Assembly: GCA_025765615.1 (NCBI GenBank) | Contig: JAIVFJ010000213.1 | Location: forward strand, 44,650-108,649 | DNA from: Zopfochytrium polystomum | Taxonomy: Eukaryota > Chytridiomycota > Chytridiomycetes > Chytridiales > Chytridiaceae | DNA length: 64,000 nt | Direction of reading: 5' to 3' | In this document: one piece after another, positions 52,827-63,376 of the stretch | How the letters are laid out: each line of letters starts with the position of its first letter | Numbering within the stretch: the stretch's first letter is position 1 | Notes under the pieces: model-generated | Told to the model about the DNA's origin: nothing | The model's input: the letters and a program-made list of their open reading frames with translations, nothing else | Database searches by the model: none | Position numbers and translations under genes: made by a program

Positions 52827-55513
52827 ATGACGCCCATCCAACCGTCGCGATGGTGGGCGCTTATCGTCAGGCGACAGCTCCACACTCGGCGGCGATCTCG
52901 CCTCGCTGGCGTCTCGATGCAGAATCGGGGCGGCGTCGATGGATCTTCCCCAACTCCACATACTCTTCGGCCGTACCAGGAAGAGTGCATCGCTGCCAGC
53001 TTGAAGGCGTTCGAGGAAGGAGTGAAACGGCAGGTTTGGGGATTGTCTTATTTGGTCTTAGCTGGACGGACGCAAATTCTTATCCTTCTCATTGTTACGG
53101 TAGGCAGTATCCTTGCCGGTCGGGTCGGGAAAAACGGTTCGAGTTCACTCCTAATTTCCTGGTAGACCTCCTGCCTAACCTATCGAAGGTGATATTTTCG
53201 AACTTGATACCGCGGATACCAGTCAAAGTCGAAGGTGCGACGCGAACGCTTGTTCTAGCTCATCGTGGGGAACTGCTAGAACAGGCAAAGACTCAAATAC
53301 AAAATAACGCGCCACTGGTAACTTGCTGCCCCCGCACATACGCCTCGCCGACTCAAAAACCAATAATTAAAGGTAGTCATGAAGGATCAAGGAAGCAAAA
53401 AGCTGGAGGCAGACGACCTGAAAGACGCAGATGTTGTGGTTGCGAGGTACGTGATAAACTGGAGGTAGATTGCCTCTTACGGTCTGCAGCGTTCAGACTC
53501 TTGGACGAGCTAACACATCACGCTTCGACCTCTATAAGCCTGAGCTCTTCAAGTGCATTATTATAGGTAGGTTCAATCTCGTCGGAACTCATCGGTTGAC
53601 AAGATCGTCTTCACATTTCCCTTATGCTGGATGTGCAGACGAGGTAGGGCAAAAACTGTTGGAACTGTACTCTTCTGAAACGCCAATAGGCGCATCACGC
53701 TGCATCAGCCTCGTACCAGCGAGTGCTTGAGAAGTTTGGTGCTTTGAAACCCGAGTCGCATATTCTCGTTTGGGGGTGCTCCGCAACATTGCGACGCGAA
53801 GACGGTCGCAGCCTTGGCGTCGCTTTTGAGAAAATTGTGTACCATAAGCCATTTATTGAGATGATCCGAGAGAAGCAGTATGTGGCCGCGCGCTGACCAA
53901 TGTGTTTAGGGGCCTATCGGATTTTCTCACATTTTACTCGTAGTTTGTCCAACCTCAGAGTCGGGACGGTCAAGACGGACATTCTGGTGGACGGGATTCG
54001 GGTCACGGCTGGCGACTACGACACAGCACAGCTATCGATGGCGGTCAATGTCGATCGGAGGAACATTTGCGTGGTTGAAGCGTGGAAGCAATATGCTCGT
54101 TAGTAAATCTGCCTACATCGTCATCGCCACCTCTGACTTCGATTATATTGATCTGAATACCAGACGAGCATCCAACGCACAAGCGAAAAATGACGGTGGC
54201 TTTCGCTGTGGATGTAGCCCATATTGAGTCCCTGACGCAAGCGTTCAGAGATGCTGGAATTGATGCGCGTGGTGTTAACGGGAACATGTCGACAGCGGAA
54301 AGGAATGATACTATTGAGGATTTTCGGAAGGGGCTGTTTCCGGTGATCGTCAATTGTGGTCAGTTGAGGAGATTTTAGATGTTGCGAACCTTTTTGAACC
54401 GATTCTCCTTCACTGTACAATCTGGTAGGTATCCTCACGGAAGGCGTGGATATCCCTGGCATCGACTGTGTGCTTCTGGCTCGCCCGACTCGATCATCGG
54501 TTTTGCTCCAACAGATGATTGGAAGAGGACTCCGCAAGTACAAATGTCCAAACGGTGTCGAGAAGGCCGACTGTTTAGTACTCGATTTTGTGGATGTGAC
54601 TAGGCGAGAAGCGGGCATGAGAATGACAGTCCCGTCTCTCCTGGGTCTTCGCAGCGATTTCGAAATGAAACCAGGTAGGATCTTTCTACGCGACTCAATT
54701 TGGGATGATGTATTTGAGCAATGCTACAGTGATGAAGGAGGGTGCACGACGTGGTGGCAGCGTGGACAATGAAACGTGGACCCTTGAGGAATTAATGGAG
54801 AAAGACAACGACAGTTTCTTGCAGCCTCCAATGGGAGACGAGGATGACTATGATATGGATGGGAGAAACGTGGAGCTTGATATCCGAGTCAAGTATCACC
54901 AGGATTTCCTATCGATGTTCGGAAAGCGTCATGGTGACGAAGACCTCGCAAACCAACACATTAGAACGATGTCGAGATTAAGTTGGGTGCAGGTTGGGCC
55001 GAAGGAGTATGTGCTGCAATGCGATAAGACCAAGTCAATCTCTCTGAAGAACGAAGGGGGTGAGCTTTACCTACTATTCTAACAACGTTGCTTACTTCTC
55101 CACTTCCATCCCGCTTGGAAGACTTGTACGTCGCCTATTTGCGATCGAAACGAAAATCCAAGAAAAGCCACTGGCAATACAGTTCACCCATATTATCGCA
55201 CGACTCGCTCCGCTCGGCCATCCAAGCCTGCGACACGTGGGTCCAGGATACGTTCCGATCGCAAATTCGTCTGATCGAGGTGTACGCCCCGTGGCGCTCG
55301 AAGCCCGCGACCGACGCCCAAGTGAAGGCGCTCAATGCGTTGGGAGAGCGCGACTGGACCGGCGTTAGCCGCGGTGTCGCGAGCGACATGCTTACGAGGG
55401 TGTACAGTGGTGGGAAGGGCAAAGCGGAGAAGGCGGGCGTGGAAGCAAGAAAACTTGAGAAGAGGGAAAGGGCGATGCTGAAGAAACGCCGTGATTCCGG
55501 GTGGGAACTTTGA
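52827..55513 (+). CDS. IRC3: Mitochondrial DEAD/DEAH-type helicase, Irc3-like
   Basis: Twelve exons: 52827-53033, 53104-53136, 53189-53317, 53373-53446, 53490-53566, 53639-53643, 53690-53877, 53944-54098, 54164-54358, 54429-54674, 54730-55059, 55122-55513. All phases close to give 676 aa, close to the yeast Irc3 size. The N-terminus [20 protein letters not shown] is Arg-rich and acid-free, like a mitochondrial presequence. Motifs: LRPYQEECI (Q-like), Walker A PVGSGKT (74-80), [15 protein letters not shown] (Ia), IIIDEAHHA (DEAH 174-177), [12 protein letters not shown] (III), [18 protein letters not shown] (V) and QMIGRGLRK (VI). Family role: branched-DNA unwinding in mitochondrial DNA maintenance. 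Exon 6 is only 5 nt and encodes part of the DEAH box. Confidence 0.93.
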
Positions 55514-55700
55514 GGCGATAACCAACTATGAATATATTATTTATCAAGTATAATCCGCTACAGTTTGAACTCCTTCTATGAGGCACAAACTTTTGAAAAA
55601 CGTCAGCCTTGAGGTCAGATGCTGAAGTAGGAGTGTTCTCGCCCATTATGTGGAAAAATTGTCGGTGGAGCCATGTCTCCGTTTGTGGATTCGATTTGAC

Positions 55701-56628
55701 ATGGACTCGGTGCTTGGCCCAGGCGAAGACGACATCGTCGAGGGGCTCCGAGTCCTGCGCGACAAGCTCGTCGCGCTGCACCACTCGCTCACGGCGTTCC
55801 TCGCGCTACCGCACCACGTTCAATGGTAAATCAATGAGAGTGGTAGATGCGACCACGCGATCCGTCGGGCGCTTACTTATGACGCTGCCGCAACCCGTCG
55901 TCCAACGCAGGCCGGAGGTCCTCGCCCAGTTCAATACCTTTATATCAAAGTATGAAACGCTGCTGAGCGCCATGCAGGATCCCATGCTCAAGCAGCTCCT
56001 CGTCATGCCAAAGTCCCTTCCCGTGGAAGACCCAGACTTTCGTGAGTTGCCAGCGAGACGAACAGATCGACCGTTTACTCACGTCCAACCTCAAACACTG
56101 CTTCCCTTCCCCCGCAAACCCCCTCCAAACCCAGTCCCCCGAGTCCTCCTGCGCACGAAGCTGATCCCCGAAGTCGAGGACGAAGAGCGCGCGGTGCGGC
56201 TGCGGCACGCGGAGCGCAGCGACGCGGCGGGGATGCCGCTGCCGCTGCCGACGGCGAACCGGCTGGACGAGGGCGCGATCCGGCAGGAGCTCCTCGAGTG
56301 GGAAGAGCGCGTCGAGTTCCACGAGGCCGTCGCCGCGTTCGCGGAGGAGTTTGTCGACGGGTTTGCAGACTACAACTTCAAGTCGCGGCTGCCCGCTGAC
56401 GTCCGCGTCGCGGCACCGGCGGCGGATGCAAACAACGCGGTGCAAGGATCGGTCGGGACGGCGCTGGCCGCCACCGCGGCTCGGGCCGGAGGTGATGCTG
56501 TCGCAGAGGTCGCGGCACCGGCACAGACGCCGTCGCCGGGGGGCTCAGCGCGGGATGTGGCGATGACGCCGCAGCAGCTGGACGAAGAGTGCAGGCAACT
56601 CGTACGGTGGATGGCATTTGGGATCTAG
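55701..56628 (+). CDS. MED8: Mediator complex subunit 8-like protein
   Basis: Three exons, 55701-55825, 55911-56041 and 56135-56628; 249 aa. Exon 1 encodes an N-terminal helix (DIVEGLRVLRDKLVALHHSL, then TAFLALPHHVQW). Exon 2 gives PEVLAQFNTFISKYETLLSA and KQLLVMPKSLP. Exon 3 begins with RVLLRTKLIPEVEDEERAVR. The order 'L-R-x-L-H-x-SL ... W ... FN-x-L-x-S ... V-x-P ... LLRTKL-x-PEVE' is that of fungal Med8 (head module of Mediator, RNA polymerase II transcription). The tail is Ala-rich, and its end QQLDEECRQLVRWMAFGI looks coding. The assignment is by pattern only. Confidence 0.65.
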
Positions 56629-57066
56629 CGTGGCTTCCTACCCCTTGTGTCGATTGTGACTGCCTGGTGCCAAACAAATGACAACAGAATACCACTTGCA
56701 TAGACAGCCTCATTGAAATGCTACCTGTTGTAGTTGAGTTGGCTTTGTGCACCGGCTCCCAGCTGTGCAGCAGGTTACGGGCAGCAGCTTGGATGGCCAA
56801 GGAGATTAATTCTGCTATCCACTCTTTCTGAGGCAGACAGACCGGCAGACAGATTTCGTGCCCGCATCATCCCGTGGCTGCGCACGGCCCCCAAGCATAC
56901 AGCCGCCAACTTCGCCAGCATCCGAGTACTGACCAATCTCTGAGGAGTGATCGACCAGCAGCAAGCCCAGCTCAAAAGCAAAGCGGCGCTCCGCAGTGAC
57001 CTCCTGTACCTTCCTCGGAGACCTCTTGCACCACTACTCCCCCAGATCAACCCCGCCGCATTCATC
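56629..57066. other. Intergenic, no gene seen
   Basis: Spacer between the Med8-like gene and the second WW-ankyrin gene; nothing supportable. Confidence 0.5.
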
Positions 57067-57915
57067 ATGACCACCCCAAACATCTCTGCCGACGGAGCGG
57101 AATCCATCTGCGCATACCTCGAACCAAAGGACCGCTACCGGATCGCCACCCTCTTCCGGCTAGAACACGAGCAGCACGTGGCGTACGCTCTCCTCCGCGG
57201 GAAAATCGACCTCGACGCTGCGAGCATCGCGGGCGACCCTTCCAAGCTGGAATTTCTCCTGGGCTCGGCGCGCGCGGGCAAGCTGGAGCCCAAGTACTCG
57301 CGCGACGCAATGAACAGCGCCAGCCGGCTCGGGCACGTCGCCGTGCTGCAGTGGTGGAAGGAGTCGGGATTGGATCTGCAGTTCTCGGACCAAGCGCTGA
57401 CGCTGGCCAGTGCTGCGGGACAGCTGAGGTCGCTGGCGTGGTGGCGCGACAGCGGGCTGCCGTTTGCGGCGTCGCCGTTCGCGATCCAGTTCGCGAGCGA
57501 GCAAGGGAACGTGGCCGCGCTCCAGTGGTGGAAGTCTGAGTCGGGCCTGAAGGAGCTCCAGTACAACCACATGCCCGTCGACAAGGCCAGCTTCAACGGG
57601 CACATCCACGTCCTGCAATGGTGGAGGGATAGCGGCCTGCCGATGAAGTACACCGAGTTTGCCATGAACTCGGCGAGCTCAAAGGGCGACATGGAAGTGC
57701 TGCAGTGGTGGCGCCAGAGCGGGCTCGAGCTCAAGTACGGCAAGCAGGCCTTGGACTCGGCGAGCGCGCTGGTCCGGTTGCCCATCCTGAGGTGGTGGCG
57801 CTACAACAGCAGGCTGGAGATGAAGTACAGCGACCTTGACTTTGAAACCGCAAAGCGCCTTTACCATCCCCTGGTCCTGCAGTTTTGGGTCGACACTGGG
57901 CGGTTCCGTCCGTAA
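57067..57915 (+). CDS. Ankyrin-like repeat protein with paired-Trp repeats, copy 2
   Basis: A single-exon 282-aa ORF, start MTTPNISADGAESICAYLEP. About six to seven repeats: RLGHVAVLQWWKESGLDLQF, QLRSLAWWRDSGLPFAAS, NVAALQWWKSESGLKELQYN, GHIHVLQWWRDSGLPMKYT, GDMEVLQWWRQSGLELKYG and LPILRWWRYNSRLEMKYS. The same repeat class occurs in the longer gene at 30824-31978 on the other strand. The N-terminus (LEPKDRYRIATLFRL) parallels the F-box-like start of the other copy. Probably a protein-interaction scaffold; function unknown. Confidence 0.88.
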   Translation: MTTPNISADGAESICAYLEPKDRYRIATLFRLEHEQHVAYALLRGKIDLDAASIAGDPSKLEFLLGSARAGKLEPKYSRDAMNSASRLGHVAVLQWWKESGLDLQFSDQALTLASAAGQLRSLAWWRDSGLPFAASPFAIQFASEQGNVAALQWWKSESGLKELQYNHMPVDKASFNGHIHVLQWWRDSGLPMKYTEFAMNSASSKGDMEVLQWWRQSGLELKYGKQALDSASALVRLPILRWWRYNSRLEMKYSDLDFETAKRLYHPLVLQFWVDTGRFRP

Positions 57916-58248
57916 ATGGGTGTCGTTTCCTTCGTTTTCATTTTGAGTTTACCTGAAGGACTCATGTAGTGGATTCGTGTGATATCAGTAGGCACGTCAA
58001 GTTAGCGTCGCTGTAACTTTCACGTCTTTCGTGCGGAATATGGCTCTCATTTAACCTACCGGCTAAAATATATCGTTTTGTGTGAGTGATGGGGATTTGG
58101 GCGGGCCTCAATGTTATTAGGGAGTGCCTTGTCAAGACTGAGTTTGAAAATAACCCATCGCACCGACAAACAGGAACTCGTCGTGCACCCCCTTCCCCGC
58201 CCCCAACGTCCGCCGTCAACCACTAGCAACCCTGCGCTGGAAGAAACC
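57916..58248. other. Promoter region of the WDR92-like gene
   Basis: No gene seen; about 330 bp leading to the ATG at 58249. Confidence 0.5.
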
Positions 58249-60024
58249 ATGAACGGCAGCGCGACCGAAATCGACCCGTCCCCGGCCCTCGACAAGCCGC
58301 AGATCATCACCGTCGCCTCAAAGTCCCTGACCTACACGCCATACGACGTGCGCTGGATCCCGTGCTCCGCGCGCTTTGTCGTCCTCGGTCAGCACGCGCG
58401 GGGCACCGGCGCGCTGCAGGTGCTTGAGCTCGAGAAGGGAAAGATCGTCATGGTGCACGAGGTGAGTACGGCCGAGCCATTGTTCGTAGCTAGCTGAGGA
58501 CGATAAACTCCCACCCCCCGTTCCCGACGTAGGTGGAGAAAAAGCACGCGTTCAAGTGCGGCACGTTTGCGGCGTCGTCGCTGCAGACGCGGCACCTGGC
58601 GTGCGGCGACTTTGACGGCACCTTATCCCTGTACGACCTCGAACGCACGGAGCTTCCCGTGTTCTCGGTCAAGGCGCACGAGCAGATCATCAACTGCATC
58701 GACGGCGCCGGCGGCGTCGGGGTTAAGACGGGCCCGCCTGAGGTTGCGACTGGAGGGAGGGACGGTGGGTGTAAGGGGGCTGTGTGGGGTTGGGTTGTGG
58801 TGTTTGTTTTCGGTTAAGGGGGTGTTGCCAAAAAACGTTTAACCGAACTTTTGTTATCATTCCAACTTCCGTGCCACTGCACCACACCACTGCCCCTCCA
58901 AAGGCGTCGTCAAAGTCTGGGACGTGCGGCAAAAAGACGCGCCGGTCGCGAGCATCGCGCCCCCGGAAGGACAGCCATCGAGGGACGTCTGGACCGTCGC
59001 ATTTGGTACGGCACAGAGACCCGCCCCCCGCGGCCCACCCCGCACACCATAACAACCACCTCCGCCCCCCGAGAAACCCAGGCAACTCTTACACAGACAC
59101 CGACCGGATGCTCTGCGCCGGGTACGAGAACGGCGACGTCAAGCTGTTCGACCTGCGCACCATGTCGCAGCACTGGGAGACCAACGTGCGCAACGGCGTC
59201 TGCTCGGTCGAGTTTGACCGCAAGGACGTGCCGATGAACAAGCTGGTCATCGCCACGCTCGAGAGCACCGTGCACGCGTTTGAAATGAGGACGAAGCATC
59301 CGACCGCCGGGTTTGCCGCCGTCGTCAAGAAGGTTGGTTGCGGCTGTGCGCTCAATTTTGGGATGATGCTTTCTTTTTTTCTTTTTCACTCTCTTTTAAC
59401 CGTGGGTTCGGGGGTGGTCACCGCCCCCACCTTCCCTTCTGCTCCTCTCGTTTTTCGCCCCGCAGAACACCGACAACACCACGATCTGGACCGTCCGGCA
59501 CCTGCCGCAAAACCGCGATATCTTTTCTCACCTCGTGCGGCAACGGAAAGCTGCACTTATACAAATAGTTGAGTTTCTGCTTGTCTTGTTGACAATTTTT
59601 CTTTGCTTTCCTCTTGCTCACCTTGTTTCTTTCTTCTTTCCCTCCTCTTCCCCCCAAAAACTTTAACTGAATCCCAAACTTCCCAATGCCCACACCCACT
59701 CCCACAACCCCGATCGACCGCTTCCACCCCCCGGGTGGACCCAGCCACTACCCCTCGCAGCGACAGCGCAAAAACGCAAAGGACGATCAACCGGAAGGCG
59801 TGCCGGGGCAGCTGGACCGGCTGAACCACGCGGTGGTGGCCGAGCAGCCTGTGTCGAGCTTCGACTGGTCGCCAGACAAGATGGGCCTCTTCGCTTGCTC
59901 TGCGTTCGACCAGCAGGTGCGGGTCGGTTTGCGTCACGCGGTTGGAGTCTGTGTGAAGTTATTGAGGGTAGAGGGGGAGGGGGAAGGAAAAAGGTTGCTT
60001 TGGTGCGAGATATGGGGGTTGTGA
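58249..60024 (+). CDS. DNAAF10: WD40 protein, WDR92/DNAAF10-like dynein axonemal assembly factor
   Basis: Exons: 58249-58461, 58533-58764, 58904-59005, 59082-59332, 59466-59567, 59745 to about 60024. Hallmarks of WDR92 in order: [143 protein letters not shown] and [20 protein letters not shown]. Exon 5 needs one T fewer in the run at about 59522-59525 to stay in frame (to reach [13 protein letters not shown]). The exact 3' end is unclear. The family acts in the cytosol with R2TP/prefoldin-like partners to assemble axonemal dyneins, so it implies a flagellate stage. Confidence 0.85.
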
Positions 60025-60054
60025 ATGGCTCCTTTGGTGAACTTCGCTAAAGGG

Positions 60055-60087
<33 letters not shown>

Positions 60088-60992
60088 CAATGCACATCTG
60101 AATCTTCACCTGCTCCATCAAAAAAAAAAAATCAAGAAAGTTACACGACCTATGTGCCCCTCCCTCGTGCGTCTTGGGGCACGTTACACGCTGTCAACAG
60201 ACAGCCTTGGGATAAATTAGCAAAAACGACCACGAAAAGAAAAGAAAAAAAGGTTAGGTTTCAAATCGGATAAGCCACACCCCCTGCTGCTGCATTCGAT
60301 TCATTAAATTTCGCGGCAGGTGGGGGAAGCGGGAGGCGAGAATAAAGATGTTCCACGAGGCCCTGAAGTGGACGCGGGGGATCGTGGCTCGAAAGCAGGA
60401 GCGTCGATATTGTCTTCTTCGCGTTTTTGTCTTGTTTTAGGGGGTGTTTTTTCGCGTTTTTGATTGATTTTAGAACTCACACACGGGGCCACACGAGTTT
60501 CGCGATTTGCTTGTATAAATACTTCCGATATTGTCCTGGCCCCCGTTTCCTTGGGCTTTTTCGTGCCTTTTCTTTTTAGCGGACGGTGTGGAACGGAAAG
60601 TTGGTGGTTGGGGTGTGTGGGTTCAGGGTTGTTCGAATGCGAAAAAAAAAAAAAAGAGGGTCACATATATCATACTGGTTAGGATGGTAAGGAGCAAACC
60701 AAGGCAAAACAACGGAAGGTGGAGAGCAGGGCAGGGACGTTGGGGGGCGGGATATGGGTATTGCAAGGCTAGGCTGTGGTGGGGTGGTTAACACAATAAG
60801 GGCGGATGGATAGCAGCGAGTGCCAAAAGAGTTTAGGAGTGGTCTCGAGAAGGACGAAGGGAGGAAAGCGCACCACACGTAATAAGGATAATAATATGAA
60901 AAGAAAAATAAAACTGAACATCCGGCCAAGCGAAACGAAGACCAAGAAAAAAAAAGAAAAAAAAGCAGCAGAAGAAACACATCACCACCCTT
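60025..60992. other. Convergent intergenic region with A-runs
   Basis: A-runs at about 60057-60085 (29 A) and 60120-60130, and A-rich stretches near 60640 and 60945. No supportable gene. Confidence 0.5.
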
Positions 60993-63376
60993 TCACGAAA
61001 CCGTCCTCGTCCTCAACCTCGTCCCCTCGGCAATATCCACCAGCACCGGCGTGCGCCTCTTGCCAAAGCCCATGACCAGCTCCGGCGGCACGCTGACCAG
61101 GAACCGGTCGGCGGCGACGACAGCGGCGGCGGAGGCAGACTGGCGGCGGCGGTTGGAGTGTGTGTCGCCGCCTTTCTTTGGACCGACGGCAGCGGGCAAA
61201 GTTCGCGTCGGTGGCGGCGTGCGGTTTTCCCTGCCGCGTCCGCGCGCGCGGGTCGCGGGACGGGTCGAGAGACGGGCGTTTCTCGCGCCACCCCCACTGC
61301 CGTGCACCGCCCACTCAACGTCGTTGTCGTCGTTGTCGGAGGACGACGAAGAGGTGGAGGAGGAGGAGCAAAAGGAGGAGAGCGAAAACGAAGGGTCCTC
61401 GAGGGAGCTGCTGCAGCCATCTCCTCCACCGCGGTCGGCCTCTTCGTCGTGGTCCGGATCATCGGCCCCTGCGCGCTTCCGAAACCGGCCGAAGCCGTCG
61501 CGCGACGACAAATCCACGGCTGCTCCCGCCGTCCGCCGCCGGCGCGACGGCGAGGCGCTCGGCGACGGTCCTGTCGCGTCGGGATCGTCGCTGTCGCCGG
61601 CCGCTGCGGCTGCAGCTGCAGACCCCCAGGCACCACCCGGTCGACTTGACGACCGCGCTTGGAGCCCGCTCCGCCGGTCCGCGGGCCGGTCCTCCACCTG
61701 CGTCAGATGATATCTAGCCCGCGGCTCGGTTTGCCGCCTTAAATCGTCTGTGTGACGTCCCTCCTTGGTCCTGGGGCGTCTGCGCGGCAACAGCGCCGTC
61801 GCCATCGTGCCGCTGTGGGGCAGCGGCATCTCGCCCGCGGAGATGGTACAGCCGCGGCGGGGACGGCGGCGGCGGCTCCGCGGCCGGTGCGACGTGGGCC
61901 GCGGTTCGAGCACGGTGCGTGTCTTTGGCAACATGGTCGTCGTTGTCGTCGTCCCAATGCGACCGGCGGCTGCGACGGTCGGGATGCAGCTTGCCGGGGT
62001 CGCGTGGGCTAGGTCGGGCCGTCGTCGGCGAGGTCAGTGAAGACGGTGCGTCAGGGAAGCCAGCCGCGGCACGAAAGGCGGACCGGCGGGCCCTGGGGCC
62101 GCACGCTCGCTTGGTCGTTCGCGTCTGCGCCGAATGGCGAGCCGCCGCGCCGCTAGTTGTTTCCTTCTCCTCGTCGTCAGACCCATCGCCCCGACCTCTC
62201 CGCCTCCCCGCCGTCTTGGTGTGCTGCTTTGCATTGTCATCGTCTCGCTTGGATATCTGGCGATCCTCGTCCGCGACTCTCCAACCCTTAGCACTTTTCC
62301 TCGCCTTCGCTGCCGCTGCTGCTGCGTCGGCGGCTACTTTTGCTGCCTCTGCCGCCGTAGCAGCCGCTGCCATCGCCTCCGCCTCCTCCACCTCGCGCAG
62401 CCTCTGCTCCTTCTCGTCCCGCTTCCTCACAAGATCCCGCACGACAGACGCTTCCTCCAGCAGCGGCTCATTCACCAAGTGTCCCGCCTTCCGCCGCAGA
62501 CTCGTCAGGATGCGGGAGCGGCAGATGGGGCAGTTTGAGTTTGGAGAGATGCTAGCGAGTGCGGGAGGTGGGAGGGCGTGAGAACCGCGGGGGGTTTTGT
62601 ATTTTTAGTTTACGTGGACCGGTCGGATCGCGGAGGGTAGGGTGAGAAGGGTGGTTTACTTTCAGCCGCTTGCTGAACACACTCCATCGGACCCCCATCT
62701 TTCCTCTCTCAACCAAAAAACAAACTCAACTGCACAATCCGATTGCAACACTCCAAACAAATAAAATGCGAGCAGCAGTCGAGGCCGACAGGGAGTACGT
62801 CGTCGGCGCGCGAAAAGACGTCCAGGCAGATCGGGCACGAGTAGTCGGCGAGCGTCTTTGCACTGCGGCCGCGCAGGAAGGCGGCGAGGGCGGCCGCCGC
62901 TGCTTCCGCCGCGGCCGCCGCTGCGGAGGCTGTGGTTGTGGTCGTCGTTGTCGCAACGGCGGCGGTCGTTGGCGGCGTCGTTGTCGATGGTGGCGGCGTC
63001 GGCGTCGGTGGTGAGGCTGCTGTGGGGATTGCCACCTCCGACGGTGGGGAGGTTGTGTTGGTGCGGCGGTGCAAAAAGGTGTGGTCGTCGTCGGTGCCGA
63101 TGACGATAACGATGATGCGGTCTTTCTGGTGGTGGTGGTCGTGGTGGTCGTGGCGCGGGTGGCGGTGTCGTGGGGGGACCGCCGTGCGATGCGGGTGTTG
63201 GTGGTGGTCGGCGAGATCGATGAGAATGGGGTGGAGGCGAGGGCGAGGGCGCCGCGCTTGATGGGCTCGAGCGAGGCTCCTCGGCGCCGCCGCTTTGCGT
63301 CTGCCGTGGTCGCCGCTGCTGGATGATACCCCGCCTGGCGCGGCCGGGAGTTGGACCGGAGGAGGCGCGGACTCAT
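60993..63376 (-). CDS. RING-finger protein (putative E3 ubiquitin ligase), frame uncertain in places
   Basis: Minus strand. The RING domain is split by a 179-nt intron (62552-62730). The upstream exon encodes YSCPICLDVFSRADDVLP and CCSHFICLECCNRIV; the downstream exon begins HISPNSNCPICRSRILTSLR. After this come a Lys/Glu/Ala-rich coiled-coil-like region (RDEKEQRLREVEEAEAMAAA) and long low-complexity basic/Ser-rich sequence. The C-terminus (DRFLVSVPPELVMGFGKRRT) ends at the stop 60995-60993. A candidate start is 63376 (MSPRLLRSNSRPRQAG), but joining it to the RING frame needs one extra base, possibly in the T5 run near 63080. A second frame change is needed near 61715-61760 (a 43-nt GT-AG intron is conceivable). 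Treat both limits as provisional. Confidence 0.65.
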
